From positions 1 to 29,681 of the forward strand of contig CAZVIK010000028.1 of the NCBI GenBank assembly GCA_964627045.1: a DNA stretch of 29,681 nucleotides, read 5' to 3'. The stretch's first letter is position 1. The number at the start of each line of letters is the position of its first letter. Origin of the DNA: CAZVIK01 sp964627045. Its GTDB lineage: Bacteria > Acidobacteriota > Terriglobia > Bryobacterales > Bryobacteraceae. Shown here in pieces: positions 6,734-14,952 of this stretch. The notes beneath the pieces are model-generated. The model did not search any database and had not been told where the DNA came from. It saw nothing but the letters and a program-made list of their open reading frames with translations. A program made the translations under genes and the position numbers.

Positions 6734-7987
6734 ATGGATATCCAACGTGAAGGAGCTGCACGCAAACGCCTGATTCGCCGGATCGCGCTCGGCCTGGTCG
6801 TGCTGACGGTGATCCCGGTGGTGACGGTCGCCCTGTCGAGGCTCAAGCCGGCGGCGCCCGAGGTGGAGCGGGCCACGGTTTGGCTCGACACGGTCAAGCG
6901 GGGGCCGATGACGCGCGAAGTGCGCGGTCTGGGTTCCCTGGTACCGGAGCAGGTCCTTTGGATCCCGGCCACAACCGACGGCCGGGTCGAGAAGATCCAG
7001 GTATTGCCCGGGGCGGTCCTGAAGGCCGACGCGCTGCTGGTGGTACTCAGCAACCCGGAACTGGAACTGGCGGCGCTCAACGCCGAGTACGAGGTGAAGG
7101 CCGCCGAGGCGCGTTACACCGACACGCAGGTCCAATTGGAGAGCCAACACCTGAACCAGGAGGCCGACCTCGCGAAGATCCAATCGGACTATCGTCAGGC
7201 CAAGTTGCGCGCTGAGCGCGATAACAAGCGCGCCGACGCCGGGCTTCTGATCGAGCTGGACCGTCAGATCTCGGTGGCCGCCGCCGAGCAACTGGACAAC
7301 CGCCAGCAGGTGGAGAAGCGGCGGCTGGCGATGGCTTCGGAATCGGCGCGGGCGCAACTGGCGGTGCAGAAGGCCGAAATCGACAAACTGCGGGCCCTGG
7401 CCGAGATGAACCGCACCCAGGTGGAAGCCCTCCGGGTGCGGGCCGGCGCCGACGGCGTACTCCAGGAAGTGCCGGTACAGGTGGGCCAGCGCGTGAGTGC
7501 GGGCACCATTCTGGCGAAAGTCGTGCAGCCGCAAAAGCTCAAGGCGGAGCTGAAGATCCCCGAAACCCAAGCCAAGGATGTGCAAATCGGCCAGAATGTC
7601 AAGGTCGATACGCGGAACGGCGTCATCGCCGGGCGCGTATCTCGAATTGACCCCGCTGTGAGGGACGGCACGGTCACGGTGGACGTCCGGCTGGAAGGCA
7701 GCCTGCCGCCGGGAGCCAGGCCGGACCTGAGTGTGGACGGTACCGTCGAACTGGAGCACCTGGCCAATATCGTGTACGTGGGCCGGCCGGCGGCGGGACA
7801 GCCCATGAGCACCATCGGATTATTTCGGCTCGGCGCGGGCGGCAAGGAAGCCTCGCGGACCACGGTACGCTTGGGCCGCGCATCCGTCAGTACGGTGGAA
7901 GTAGTGGAAGGATTGCAGCCGGGGGATCAGGTGATCCTCTCCGACATGTCGCAGTGGGATGCATCCGACAGAATTCGACTTAAGTGA
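6734..7987 (+). CDS. HlyD/MacA-like periplasmic adaptor of an ABC efflux system
   Basis: The product is 417 residues, with a positively charged N-terminus, one membrane anchor (about residues 17-36) and a periplasmic adaptor body. The body holds a lipoyl-like half (PATTDGRVEKIQVLPGAVLKADALL), a coiled-coil hairpin (about 110-230), the second lipoyl half (VRAGADGVLQEVPVQVGQRVSAGT), a beta-barrel and a membrane-proximal domain ending VVEGLQPGDQVILSDMSQW. This is the adaptor type paired with MacB-like or RND transporters. The ABC ATPase gene starts 7 bp after its stop. A weak GGAG precedes the ATG. No cognate permease is encoded in the cluster. Confidence 0.9.
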   Translation: MDIQREGAARKRLIRRIALGLVVLTVIPVVTVALSRLKPAAPEVERATVWLDTVKRGPMTREVRGLGSLVPEQVLWIPATTDGRVEKIQVLPGAVLKADALLVVLSNPELELAALNAEYEVKAAEARYTDTQVQLESQHLNQEADLAKIQSDYRQAKLRAERDNKRADAGLLIELDRQISVAAAEQLDNRQQVEKRRLAMASESARAQLAVQKAEIDKLRALAEMNRTQVEALRVRAGADGVLQEVPVQVGQRVSAGTILAKVVQPQKLKAELKIPETQAKDVQIGQNVKVDTRNGVIAGRVSRIDPAVRDGTVTVDVRLEGSLPPGARPDLSVDGTVELEHLANIVYVGRPAAGQPMSTIGLFRLGAGGKEASRTTVRLGRASVSTVEVVEGLQPGDQVILSDMSQWDASDRIRLK

Positions 7988-7994
7988 GCGAATC

Positions 7995-8699
7995 ATGCAG
8001 CCAACCCAGGAACCCTTAATCCAACTCGAAGGCGTTACGAAGGTCTTCTACACAGATGAAGTGGAGACGCACGCGCTGGCAGGCGTCCATCTGCAAATCT
8101 TCCCCGGCGAATACGTCTCCATCGCCGGGCCTTCCGGATGCGGCAAGTCCACGCTGTTGTCGATCCTGGGCCTGCTCGATTCGCCCACCCAGGGGAAGTA
8201 CGTGCTCAAGGGCCGCCCTGTCGAAAGCCTGAAGGCCGCCGAACGCGCGCGCATCCGCAACCGCGAAGTCGGCTTCATCTTCCAGGCGTTCAACCTGATC
8301 GGCGACCTCACGGTGTACGAGAACGTCGAGCTGCCCCTGACCTACCGGGGCATGCGCGCGGCCGAACGCAAGAAGCGCGTTCAGGAAGCGCTTGAAAAGG
8401 TGGGCATGTTGCACCGGATGAAACACTACCCCTCGCAGCTTTCCGGCGGACAGCAACAGCGCGTGGCGGTGGCCCGCGGCCTGGGCGGCGACCCCGCGAT
8501 CCTGCTAGCCGACGAGCCCACCGGAAACCTGGATTCGATCAACGGGCAGGCGGTCATGGACCTGCTCGCGGACCTGCACAAACAGGGCACCACCATCTGC
8601 ATGGTCACGCACGACCCCCGCTATGCCGATTTCGCCGACCGCACGGTCCACCTGTTCGACGGGCGCGTGGTGGAAGAGACGGCGCCGGCGGCGGTGTAG
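7995..8699 (+). CDS. LolD/MacB-type ABC transporter ATPase (permease not encoded here)
   Basis: Cytoplasmic ATPase of 234 residues, of the LolD/MacB type, that energises mechanotransmission-type permeases. All catalytic motifs are intact: Walker A GPSGCGKST, Q-loop FIFQAFNL, signature LSGGQQQRVAVARG, Walker B ILLADEPTGNLDS and the switch His in VTHD. The start at 7995 is preferred to an upstream ATG at 7959 that would overlap the adaptor gene. It lies 7 bp downstream of that gene. The next gene, 41 bp away, is a regulator and not a permease, so its membrane partner must be encoded elsewhere. Confidence 0.93.
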   Translation: MQPTQEPLIQLEGVTKVFYTDEVETHALAGVHLQIFPGEYVSIAGPSGCGKSTLLSILGLLDSPTQGKYVLKGRPVESLKAAERARIRNREVGFIFQAFNLIGDLTVYENVELPLTYRGMRAAERKKRVQEALEKVGMLHRMKHYPSQLSGGQQQRVAVARGLGGDPAILLADEPTGNLDSINGQAVMDLLADLHKQGTTICMVTHDPRYADFADRTVHLFDGRVVEETAPAAV

Positions 8700-8740
8700 C
8701 GGTTGACCTCGACGCGACGCTGAGATATGAATAGGTCTCG

Positions 8741-10105
8741 GTGACTGCCACCCGTCCGCCACGAATCCTGATTGCCGACGACCAGGCCGACGTCCTGGAG
8801 GCGCTGCGCCTCTTGTTGAAGCCGGAGGGGTACGATGTCCGGGCGGCCTCCTCCCCCGCCGGGGTGATGACGGCCCTGGAAGGGGACGATTTCGACGTCG
8901 TCCTGATCGACCTGAATTACGCCCGCGACACGACGTCGGGAGCCGAGGGCCTCGACCTGCTGGCGCGCATCCGCGAACTGGACGCGACACTGCCGGTGGT
9001 CCTGATGACCGCCTGGGGCACCATCGAGTTGGCGGTGGAGGGGATGCGGCGCGGCGCGCGCGACTTCGTGCAGAAGCCGTGGGATAACGCACGGCTGCTG
9101 GCGGCGCTGACGACGCAGGTCGAACTGTCCCGCGCGCTGCGGAACAGCCGCCGGCTGGAAGAGGAAAACCGGCTGCTGCGCGAAGCCGGCCAGCCAGCCA
9201 TGATCGCCGGGGCCCCGGCCATGCAGCCGGTGCTGCAGATGATCGCGCGGGTGGGCCCGTCGGACGCCAGCGTCCTGGTCACCGGCGAAAGCGGCGTGGG
9301 AAAGGGCCTGATCGCCCAGGCGCTGCACGCGGCCTCGTTGCGCGCGGGCCGCCCGCTGGTAGCCGTCAACACCGGAGGGCTCAGCGAGACACTATTTGAA
9401 AGCGAGTTCTTCGGGCACGTCAAGGGCGCCTTCACCGATGCGCGCAGCGACCGGGTGGGCCGGTTCGAGTTGGCCGACGGCGGGTCGCTGTTCCTCGATG
9501 AGATCGCCAACGTTCCGCTGGCGCAGCAGGCCAAGCTGCTGCGCGCCATCGAATCCGGCGAGTTTGAGCGCGTGGGCTCCTCGCGCACGCGGCGCGCCGA
9601 CATCCGCCTGATCTCGGCCACCAACGCGGACCTGGCGGCGGAGGCAGCCGCGGGGCGGTTCCGGGAAGACCTGTTGTTCCGCATCAATACGGTGGAGATT
9701 CACGTGCCGCCGCTGCGCCAACGGCGCGAGGACATCCCGCTTCTAGCCGCGCATTTCCTGAAGCTGCATGCGGGGCGCTACCGCCGGCCGGTGTCCGGCT
9801 TCACCCCGGACGCGATGCAGTCCATGATGAACCACTCGTGGCCGGGAAACGTGCGCGAGTTGGATCACGCCGTGGAGCGCGCCGTGCTGATGTCCACCGG
9901 CGGCGAGGTTCGCCAGGAAGACATGATGCTGCGGCGCGCGCGAGAGGGGTCGCGCGGCCTGGAGGAGATGAGCCTGGAAGAGGTCGAGAGCTTTCTGATT
10001 CAGCGCACTCTGGCGCGGTTCGGGGGCAACGTCAGCCGCGCGGCCGAGGCGCTGGGGCTGAGCCGGAGCGCCTTGTACCGGCGCGTGGAGCGCTACGGGC
10101 TATGA
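8741..10105 (+). CDS. NtrC-family sigma-54-dependent response regulator
   Basis: Transcription activator of 454 residues. The receiver domain (1-120) has the acidic pair D13-D14, phosphoacceptor D57 and K112, with an extra loop after D57. The AAA+ domain has Walker A GESGVGKG (182-189), the sigma-54 contact loop as GAFTDA (229-234) instead of the canonical GAFTGA, and Walker B SLFLDEIA (249-256). A Fis-type HTH closes the protein (NVSRAAEALGLSRSALYRRV). The start codon is GTG at 8741. The gene overlaps the kinase gene by 4 bp (ATGA). It probably activates the adaptor/ABC promoter upstream, as inferred from position and the sigma-54-like site there. Confidence 0.94.
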   Translation: MTATRPPRILIADDQADVLEALRLLLKPEGYDVRAASSPAGVMTALEGDDFDVVLIDLNYARDTTSGAEGLDLLARIRELDATLPVVLMTAWGTIELAVEGMRRGARDFVQKPWDNARLLAALTTQVELSRALRNSRRLEEENRLLREAGQPAMIAGAPAMQPVLQMIARVGPSDASVLVTGESGVGKGLIAQALHAASLRAGRPLVAVNTGGLSETLFESEFFGHVKGAFTDARSDRVGRFELADGGSLFLDEIANVPLAQQAKLLRAIESGEFERVGSSRTRRADIRLISATNADLAAEAAAGRFREDLLFRINTVEIHVPPLRQRREDIPLLAAHFLKLHAGRYRRPVSGFTPDAMQSMMNHSWPGNVRELDHAVERAVLMSTGGEVRQEDMMLRRAREGSRGLEEMSLEEVESFLIQRTLARFGGNVSRAAEALGLSRSALYRRVERYGL

Positions 10106-11430
10106 ACGGCGCGCGGCGGGCGCGCTTCAGCTACGAGACACGCCTGGCGCTGCTGGCGCTCGCGGCGGGTCTCCCGGGCGTCGCAGCGTCGCTGTTACTG
10201 GTTTGGCTGGGTCCCTTCAGCGGGCGCCTTCGGTGGACCGTGACCCTGGCCGTCCTCCTCGTCTGGCTGGCGGTGGCCCACTTGCTGCGGGAACGCGCGC
10301 GCCACCCGCTGCAAACGCTGGGGAACCTGCTGGCGGCGGTGCGCGAGGGCGACTTTTCTCTCCGCCTGCAAAGCGCCAAGCCCGACGACGCGCTCGGCGA
10401 GGTTTTCCAGGAGGCCAACGCCCTGAGCCGTACGCTCCAGGAACAGAGGCTCGGCGCCGTGGAAGCTACGGCCCTGTTGCGTTCGGTGATGGGCGAGATC
10501 GACGTGGCCGTTTTCACGTTCGACCGGGAGACCCGCCTGCGGCTGGTGAACCGCGCCGGGGCGGCGTTGCTTGCGGCGGCGGCCGAGGACCTGCTGGGGC
10601 GCACGGCCGCCGAGCTTGGGCTGGCGTCGTTCCTGGACGGCGAACCCGCCGCCACCATGGCGTGGGCCTTTCCGGGCGGCAGCGGGCGGTGGGGTGTGCG
10701 GGTCAGCGGCTTTCGCGAGCACGGCCTGCCGCACCGGTTGCTGGTGTTGAGCGACTTGACGCGAACGTTGCGTGAAGAAGAGTTGCAGGCCTGGAAACGG
10801 CTGGTGCGCGTGCTGGGTCACGAGTTGAATAACTCGCTGACGCCCATTCGATCGATCGCGGGCAGCCTGCGGGGCCTTCTGGGCAAGCCGGCGCTTGCCC
10901 CGGACTGGCAGGACGACGCCGCGCGGGGGCTCGGCATCATCGAATCCCGCGCCGAGGCGCTGAGCCGGTTCCTGGCCTCCTACGCGCGGCTGGCGCGGCT
11001 GCCGGCCCCTCAGAAGCAGGCCGTCGAAGTCGCCTCCGCCGTCGAGCGTGTCGTCCGCCTGGAGAGCCGGCTCGCGGTGCGCGTCGCACACGGCCCGGCC
11101 GTCACGGTGCGCGCCGACCGGGACCAGTTGGATCAGCTCCTCATCAACCTGCTGAACAACGCGGTGGAAGCGTCGCTGGAGACCGGCGGCGGGGTCGCCG
11201 TGGGGTGGGAGGTTGACGGCGGCCGCCTGGCCATCTGGGTGGACGACGAGGGGCCAGGGCTTTCCGACACGGCGAACCTCTTCGTTCCGTTTTTCACCAC
11301 CAAGGCGCAGGGTTCCGGCATCGGCCTGGTGCTGAGCCGGCAGATCGCCGAGGCCCACGGCGGCGAATTGACGCTTCAGAACCGCGAAGGCGCACGCGGT
11401 TGCCGGGCCATGTTGCGCTTGCCGGTGTAG
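10102..11430 (+). CDS. NtrY/AtoS-like membrane sensor histidine kinase
   Basis: Partner kinase of the overlapping NtrC-type regulator, 442 residues. Two membrane segments at about 16-37 and 45-60 with almost no periplasmic loop suggest that it senses within or near the membrane. A HAMP-like linker (about 62-115) and a PAS-like region (about 125-225) follow. The HisKA box is VLGHELNNSLTPI with H240. The catalytic domain has N-box LLINLLNNAVEAS, G1 VDDEGPGL, F-box FVPFFTTK and G2 GSGIGLVLS, so it should be active. The start ATG at 10102 overlaps the regulator's TGA. Its stop lies 7 bp from the convergent ABC ATPase stop. Confidence 0.93.
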   Translation: MNGARRARFSYETRLALLALAAGLPGVAASLLLVWLGPFSGRLRWTVTLAVLLVWLAVAHLLRERARHPLQTLGNLLAAVREGDFSLRLQSAKPDDALGEVFQEANALSRTLQEQRLGAVEATALLRSVMGEIDVAVFTFDRETRLRLVNRAGAALLAAAAEDLLGRTAAELGLASFLDGEPAATMAWAFPGGSGRWGVRVSGFREHGLPHRLLVLSDLTRTLREEELQAWKRLVRVLGHELNNSLTPIRSIAGSLRGLLGKPALAPDWQDDAARGLGIIESRAEALSRFLASYARLARLPAPQKQAVEVASAVERVVRLESRLAVRVAHGPAVTVRADRDQLDQLLINLLNNAVEASLETGGGVAVGWEVDGGRLAIWVDDEGPGLSDTANLFVPFFTTKAQGSGIGLVLSRQIAEAHGGELTLQNREGARGCRAMLRLPV

Positions 11431-11437
11431 GGCTCGG

Positions 11438-12106
11438 CTAAAGTGAATCGACCACCCAGCCGTCCCGCAGGTAGACGATCCGGTGGCCGTAGGCCGCGTT
11501 GGCTTCCGAGTGGGTGACCTGGATGATGGTGGTCCCCTCGTCGTTGAGCTTTTTGAAAAGCTCCATGATTTCGCGGCCCTGGCTGGTGTGCAGGTTGCCA
11601 GTGGGCTCGTCGGCCAGGATCAGCTTGGGTTTCGCGATGACGGCGCGCGCCACGGCCACCAGTTGCTGCTGGCCGCCGGAGAGTTGCGAGGGAAACAGGT
11701 CTTTCTTGGCGACGATTTGGAAGCGGTCCAGCGTGTCGGCGACGATGCCGGCGCGCTCGCTCGCGCGCAAGTTGCGATAGCTGAGCGGCAGGTCGAGATT
11801 CTCGCAGACGGTCAGATCGTCGATCAGGTGGTAGCTCTGGAACACGAACCCGATGTAACGCTTGTTCAGGTCCATCCGGTCCTTCGGTTTGAGTGCGTGC
11901 ACCGGATGGTTGTCGAGATAGTATTCGCCGGTCCAGCCGTTATCGAGCATGCCGACGACGTTCAGCAGCGTCGATTTGCCCGCCCCCGACGGCCCCATGA
12001 TGGTAAGGAACTCGCCTTCCTTCACCTCGAGGGAAACGCGCCGGAGCACAAAGAGGCGGCTCGCCCCGGCCTGATAAAAACGGTCGATGTGCTGGAGCCT
12101 TATCAT
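11438..12106 (-). CDS. Second LolD/MacB-type ABC ATPase, coupled to an MFS gene
   Basis: ABC ATPase of 222 residues with intact Walker A GPSGAGKST, Q-loop FVFQSYHL, signature LSGGQQQLVAVARA, Walker B LILADEPTGNLHT and switch His in VTHS. Its class normally pairs with MacB- or FtsX-like permeases. Here the ATG (12106-12104) overlaps the TGA of the upstream MFS gene as ATGA, so it is translated with that gene. No ABC permease is present in the window. It differs clearly from the plus-strand ATPase at 7995-8699, so it is not a recent duplicate. Confidence 0.92.
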   Translation of the reverse strand: MIRLQHIDRFYQAGASRLFVLRRVSLEVKEGEFLTIMGPSGAGKSTLLNVVGMLDNGWTGEYYLDNHPVHALKPKDRMDLNKRYIGFVFQSYHLIDDLTVCENLDLPLSYRNLRASERAGIVADTLDRFQIVAKKDLFPSQLSGGQQQLVAVARAVIAKPKLILADEPTGNLHTSQGREIMELFKKLNDEGTTIIQVTHSEANAAYGHRIVYLRDGWVVDSL

Positions 12107-13257
12107 GCGCGTGCCTTTGCCAGGACCGGACGAAGGATCAGGTTCACGAGAATCATCAGCACGGAGAATCCGGGGAGCACCAGCAGCGCCGACTTCAGGC
12201 GGGTGTCGTCGCCGCCGGCGATCGCGCCGATGATCTTGGAACTCACCGCCAGGCCGATCCACCCGGAGGTGATGACGAGCCCCATCGCCGTGGCCGCCGC
12301 GCGCGGAAAGGCGTCCGCCGTCATGGCGAGGGTCGTGGGAAAAACCGGCGCCATGGCCAGGCCGGCGCCGAAGACCGCGACCCAGGCCACCGTCGCATCG
12401 CTACTCTGCAGCGCCAGGTAGGTGGTCGCCGCCATCAGCACGGCCGCCGCCAGGGTGACATTCGGCGCCGCGATCCTGATCAGGATGCGGCTCACCACGG
12501 CACGCCCAATCAGCAAGCCCAGCGCAAAGCCGAGCGACAGGATGGTAAGCGCCTGGCTCTCGGGGACGCCTTGCGCGACCAGGTGCTTGGCGAGCCAGTT
12601 CCACACACCCACTTCCGCCGCGACGTACAGGAACAGAAACGAGGCGAGCAGGTAGAGCGCCGGAGTGCCGAGCACCACGCCGATCTCGGAAAACTTGAAC
12701 CCTCGCTCGCCGCTGGGGGCCGGGATCGAGGTGGCGGCGTGAACGAGCAAGGTCACGCCGGTGAGCCCGGCGACGATGTAGCACAGGGCCACAGCATTGC
12801 CCGAAAGCAGGCGGCCCATGATGAGCGGGGTCAGCAGACCGCCCACGCCAAAGAAGACGTTCAGAAGATTCAGCGTGGAAGCGCGCCGCGCTTCGTTCAC
12901 GTCGCCGGCCAGCGCATTGGCGCCGGTGACGATCATCCCGCCGCCCAACCCGAGGAGAAACATCAGCGCCGCGGTGAGGAGGTAGCCACCGCCGGCCGGC
13001 AGTAGGAATAGCGCCGCCGACGCCAGCGCCAGGCCAAGCAACAGCGCCGTCTTCTTGCCTCGGCTGTCAATCAAAGGACCGGCCACAACTGAAGAGATCA
13101 TCAGGCCGAGCGCCTGTGCGAAGGCGACGTTCCCGCTGTGCTCCGGCGTGAGCTTGAAGCCTGGCAGCAGGGTGCCGAGCATCGGCGAAATCATGCCGTA
13201 GACGAGAGTCGCCAGTATGGCGGCGAGGATGATCCGGCCGGATGCGACCTTGGACAT
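12103..13257 (-). CDS. MFS transporter, FucP/FHS-like sugar-type permease
   Basis: Inner-membrane carrier of 384 residues with about 12 hydrophobic segments. The loop 2-3 motif GPLIDSRGKKTALLLG corresponds to MFS motif A. The segment LMFLLGLGGGMIVTGANALAGDV resembles FucP/FHS-type sugar carriers. The substrate is not identifiable. A GGAG seven bases before the ATG supports the start. It lies 25 bp after the small anchored protein and is translationally coupled to the ABC ATPase downstream. Confidence 0.87.
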   Translation of the reverse strand: MSKVASGRIILAAILATLVYGMISPMLGTLLPGFKLTPEHSGNVAFAQALGLMISSVVAGPLIDSRGKKTALLLGLALASAALFLLPAGGGYLLTAALMFLLGLGGGMIVTGANALAGDVNEARRASTLNLLNVFFGVGGLLTPLIMGRLLSGNAVALCYIVAGLTGVTLLVHAATSIPAPSGERGFKFSEIGVVLGTPALYLLASFLFLYVAAEVGVWNWLAKHLVAQGVPESQALTILSLGFALGLLIGRAVVSRILIRIAAPNVTLAAAVLMAATTYLALQSSDATVAWVAVFGAGLAMAPVFPTTLAMTADAFPRAAATAMGLVITSGWIGLAVSSKIIGAIAGGDDTRLKSALLVLPGFSVLMILVNLILRPVLAKARA

Positions 13258-13282
13258 GTACAGTCTCCCTGGTCCTTGGATT

Positions 13283-13786
13283 TCAACCGGCGTTCGCGGT
13301 CACCGGCAGGCGAACCACAATTGTATCTTTGACCCGCGCGATGAGGGCGGACATCGACTGCGTCCCTTTGGCCCGAAGCGCTCCCACCCGGTCGCTGAGC
13401 GGGGTGACGCTCACCGCGAGCTCTTCGGCTGCTTCGCGCGGCACGGCAAACTCCACCAGAGCGTCCGGCGTTCCGTCGCGGTCGATGTCGAGTTCCTCGG
13501 CCACGCGCGCGGGCAGGCCGTGGGCCGGCGTCCAGGTGACCTGGACGAAGGAGGTGAGCCGCTGAAGCGGCCGGGTCTTCAGCACGGGCTTGTTGACCTG
13601 GACCGAGTATCCGTCCCGCTGGAGCGTGAAGGCGGCCTCCCCGCCCGAGTAAACCGGGTGAATCTTCAGGCCCGCCAACCCGATCAGGCTTCCGAACCAG
13701 GTGTAGAGGAAGAGCGGGGTGGCGATGGCCAGCAGGAGTACGATCGCCGCGCCTGTGTAACCGAGAATCGGACGAAGAACTGACAT
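13283..13786 (-). CDS. Membrane-anchored periplasmic protein with EF-hand-like loop
   Basis: Unrecognised protein of 167 residues. One strong hydrophobic segment (about 9-32) anchors a C-terminal domain of mostly beta character that probably faces the periplasm. Residues 100-108 read DIDRDGTPD, a D-x-D-x-D-G-x-x-D calcium-binding loop. The overall plan, one anchor plus a periplasmic beta domain following a polyferredoxin, recalls FixH, but no FixH signature is evident. The ATG at 13786 has GGGAG five bases upstream. An alternative ATG at 13798 overlaps the polyferredoxin stop (TGATG) and adds four residues. Confidence 0.7.
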   Translation of the reverse strand: MSVLRPILGYTGAAIVLLLAIATPLFLYTWFGSLIGLAGLKIHPVYSGGEAAFTLQRDGYSVQVNKPVLKTRPLQRLTSFVQVTWTPAHGLPARVAEELDIDRDGTPDALVEFAVPREAAEELAVSVTPLSDRVGALRAKGTQSMSALIARVKDTIVVRLPVTANAG

Positions 13787-13797
13787 AGCCGCTCCCA

Positions 13798-14952
13798 TCA
13801 GGCCACCAGGCCGATCAACTTCTCCAGCGTCCCGGCGATGATGCTGCCGCCGAACATCACCGCGAACCCCCAGGCGCCGTACAGGTACAGGAGGCGCGCC
13901 CTCTCGGGAGCCACGCCGACCTTGGTCCCCTTGATGTGCCAATGGACGGCGTCCTTTCGGCAGGCGTCCACGCAGGCGCCGCACTTCATACAGGACATCA
14001 GCGGCTTGCTGGCCTTGGCCGATTCCCGCGTGATCGAAAACGTGGGGCACTCTTTTTCGCAGATCACGCAATCGACGCACTTGGCGGTGTCCACGCGGAT
14101 CTCGAACACGTCGGTCTTGTTGAAGATCGATTGGAACGCTCCGAACGGGCACAGGAACGAACACTGCGTGCGTTTCTTGGTAGCGAAGGGCAGAACCACG
14201 ACCAGCCCCATAAACAGGCTCAGGAAGATGCCGGCCTGAAAGGCGGTTTCCAGGGAGGAGACCTCGACATACTCGGTGACCGCCTTGAACGGGCACAACC
14301 AGGTGCAGTAGGTCGGCTCCAGCGTGGCCCAGCTAAGCAGGACGACGGCGGCCAACACGGCCCAGGGCATCCAGCGCCAACGCCGGTCGATGCGGGTCCA
14401 ACGCGGCTTCTTGGCGAACCCGGCTATGCCCTCCTCGATTCCGCCAAAAAAACACCCGTAGCTGCACCAGCCCTTGCCGAGCACGAGTGTCGCGGCCATC
14501 CAGAGCCCCACCATGGTGGCGATGGCATGCGGGTTGGAGTCGCTCGGGAGAATCGACCCCGGAAACAGGACGGTCTTCGACAGCGCCGCCGGGAGGATCA
14601 TCATGGGGATCGCTAGAAAGCAAAACGGCGTGTCGCCGGCGAGCATTTGCTCGGTGGACAGGCTCATCGAGCCGCGCAGAGAGATCAGGTCCCAGATGAA
14701 GCCGACGGGGACCAGGAAGCCGAGCGCTGCGAAGAAGTAGCGCCGCCAGCGGTGGGTTTCGAACGTCCTCACCATCTGGAAGAAAAGGAAGACCATGAAG
14801 GCCGCCGTCAGCAGAGCCGCGATCTTGGGCGCGATCCCGGGCACCTGAAAGACACGGCTGAACATCAACAGCGACCAGAGGAAGATCGGCAGGGTGAGCA
14901 GCAACGACCGCTTGACGCTGCGCCGCGACTGCCCCGCGGCTGTCTCATGCAT
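13798..14952 (-). CDS. NapH/FixG-like membrane polyferredoxin
   Basis: Integral membrane electron-transfer protein of 384 residues with about six hydrophobic segments. Cys motifs are GWCSYGC (161-167), TWLCPF (217-222) and CSFLCPF (264-270) at membrane borders. Two classic 4Fe-4S ferredoxin clusters follow: CVDCVICEKECP (292-303) and CMKCGACVDAC (321-331). This fits the NapH/NosR/CcoG group that passes electrons across or along the membrane. The CSYGC motif lacks the usual Pro of CP. It overlaps the upstream SafE-like gene by 8 bp and has AGGAAGG upstream of the ATG. Its electron donor and acceptor are unknown. Confidence 0.85.
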   Translation of the reverse strand: MHETAAGQSRRSVKRSLLLTLPIFLWSLLMFSRVFQVPGIAPKIAALLTAAFMVFLFFQMVRTFETHRWRRYFFAALGFLVPVGFIWDLISLRGSMSLSTEQMLAGDTPFCFLAIPMMILPAALSKTVLFPGSILPSDSNPHAIATMVGLWMAATLVLGKGWCSYGCFFGGIEEGIAGFAKKPRWTRIDRRWRWMPWAVLAAVVLLSWATLEPTYCTWLCPFKAVTEYVEVSSLETAFQAGIFLSLFMGLVVVLPFATKKRTQCSFLCPFGAFQSIFNKTDVFEIRVDTAKCVDCVICEKECPTFSITRESAKASKPLMSCMKCGACVDACRKDAVHWHIKGTKVGVAPERARLLYLYGAWGFAVMFGGSIIAGTLEKLIGLVA

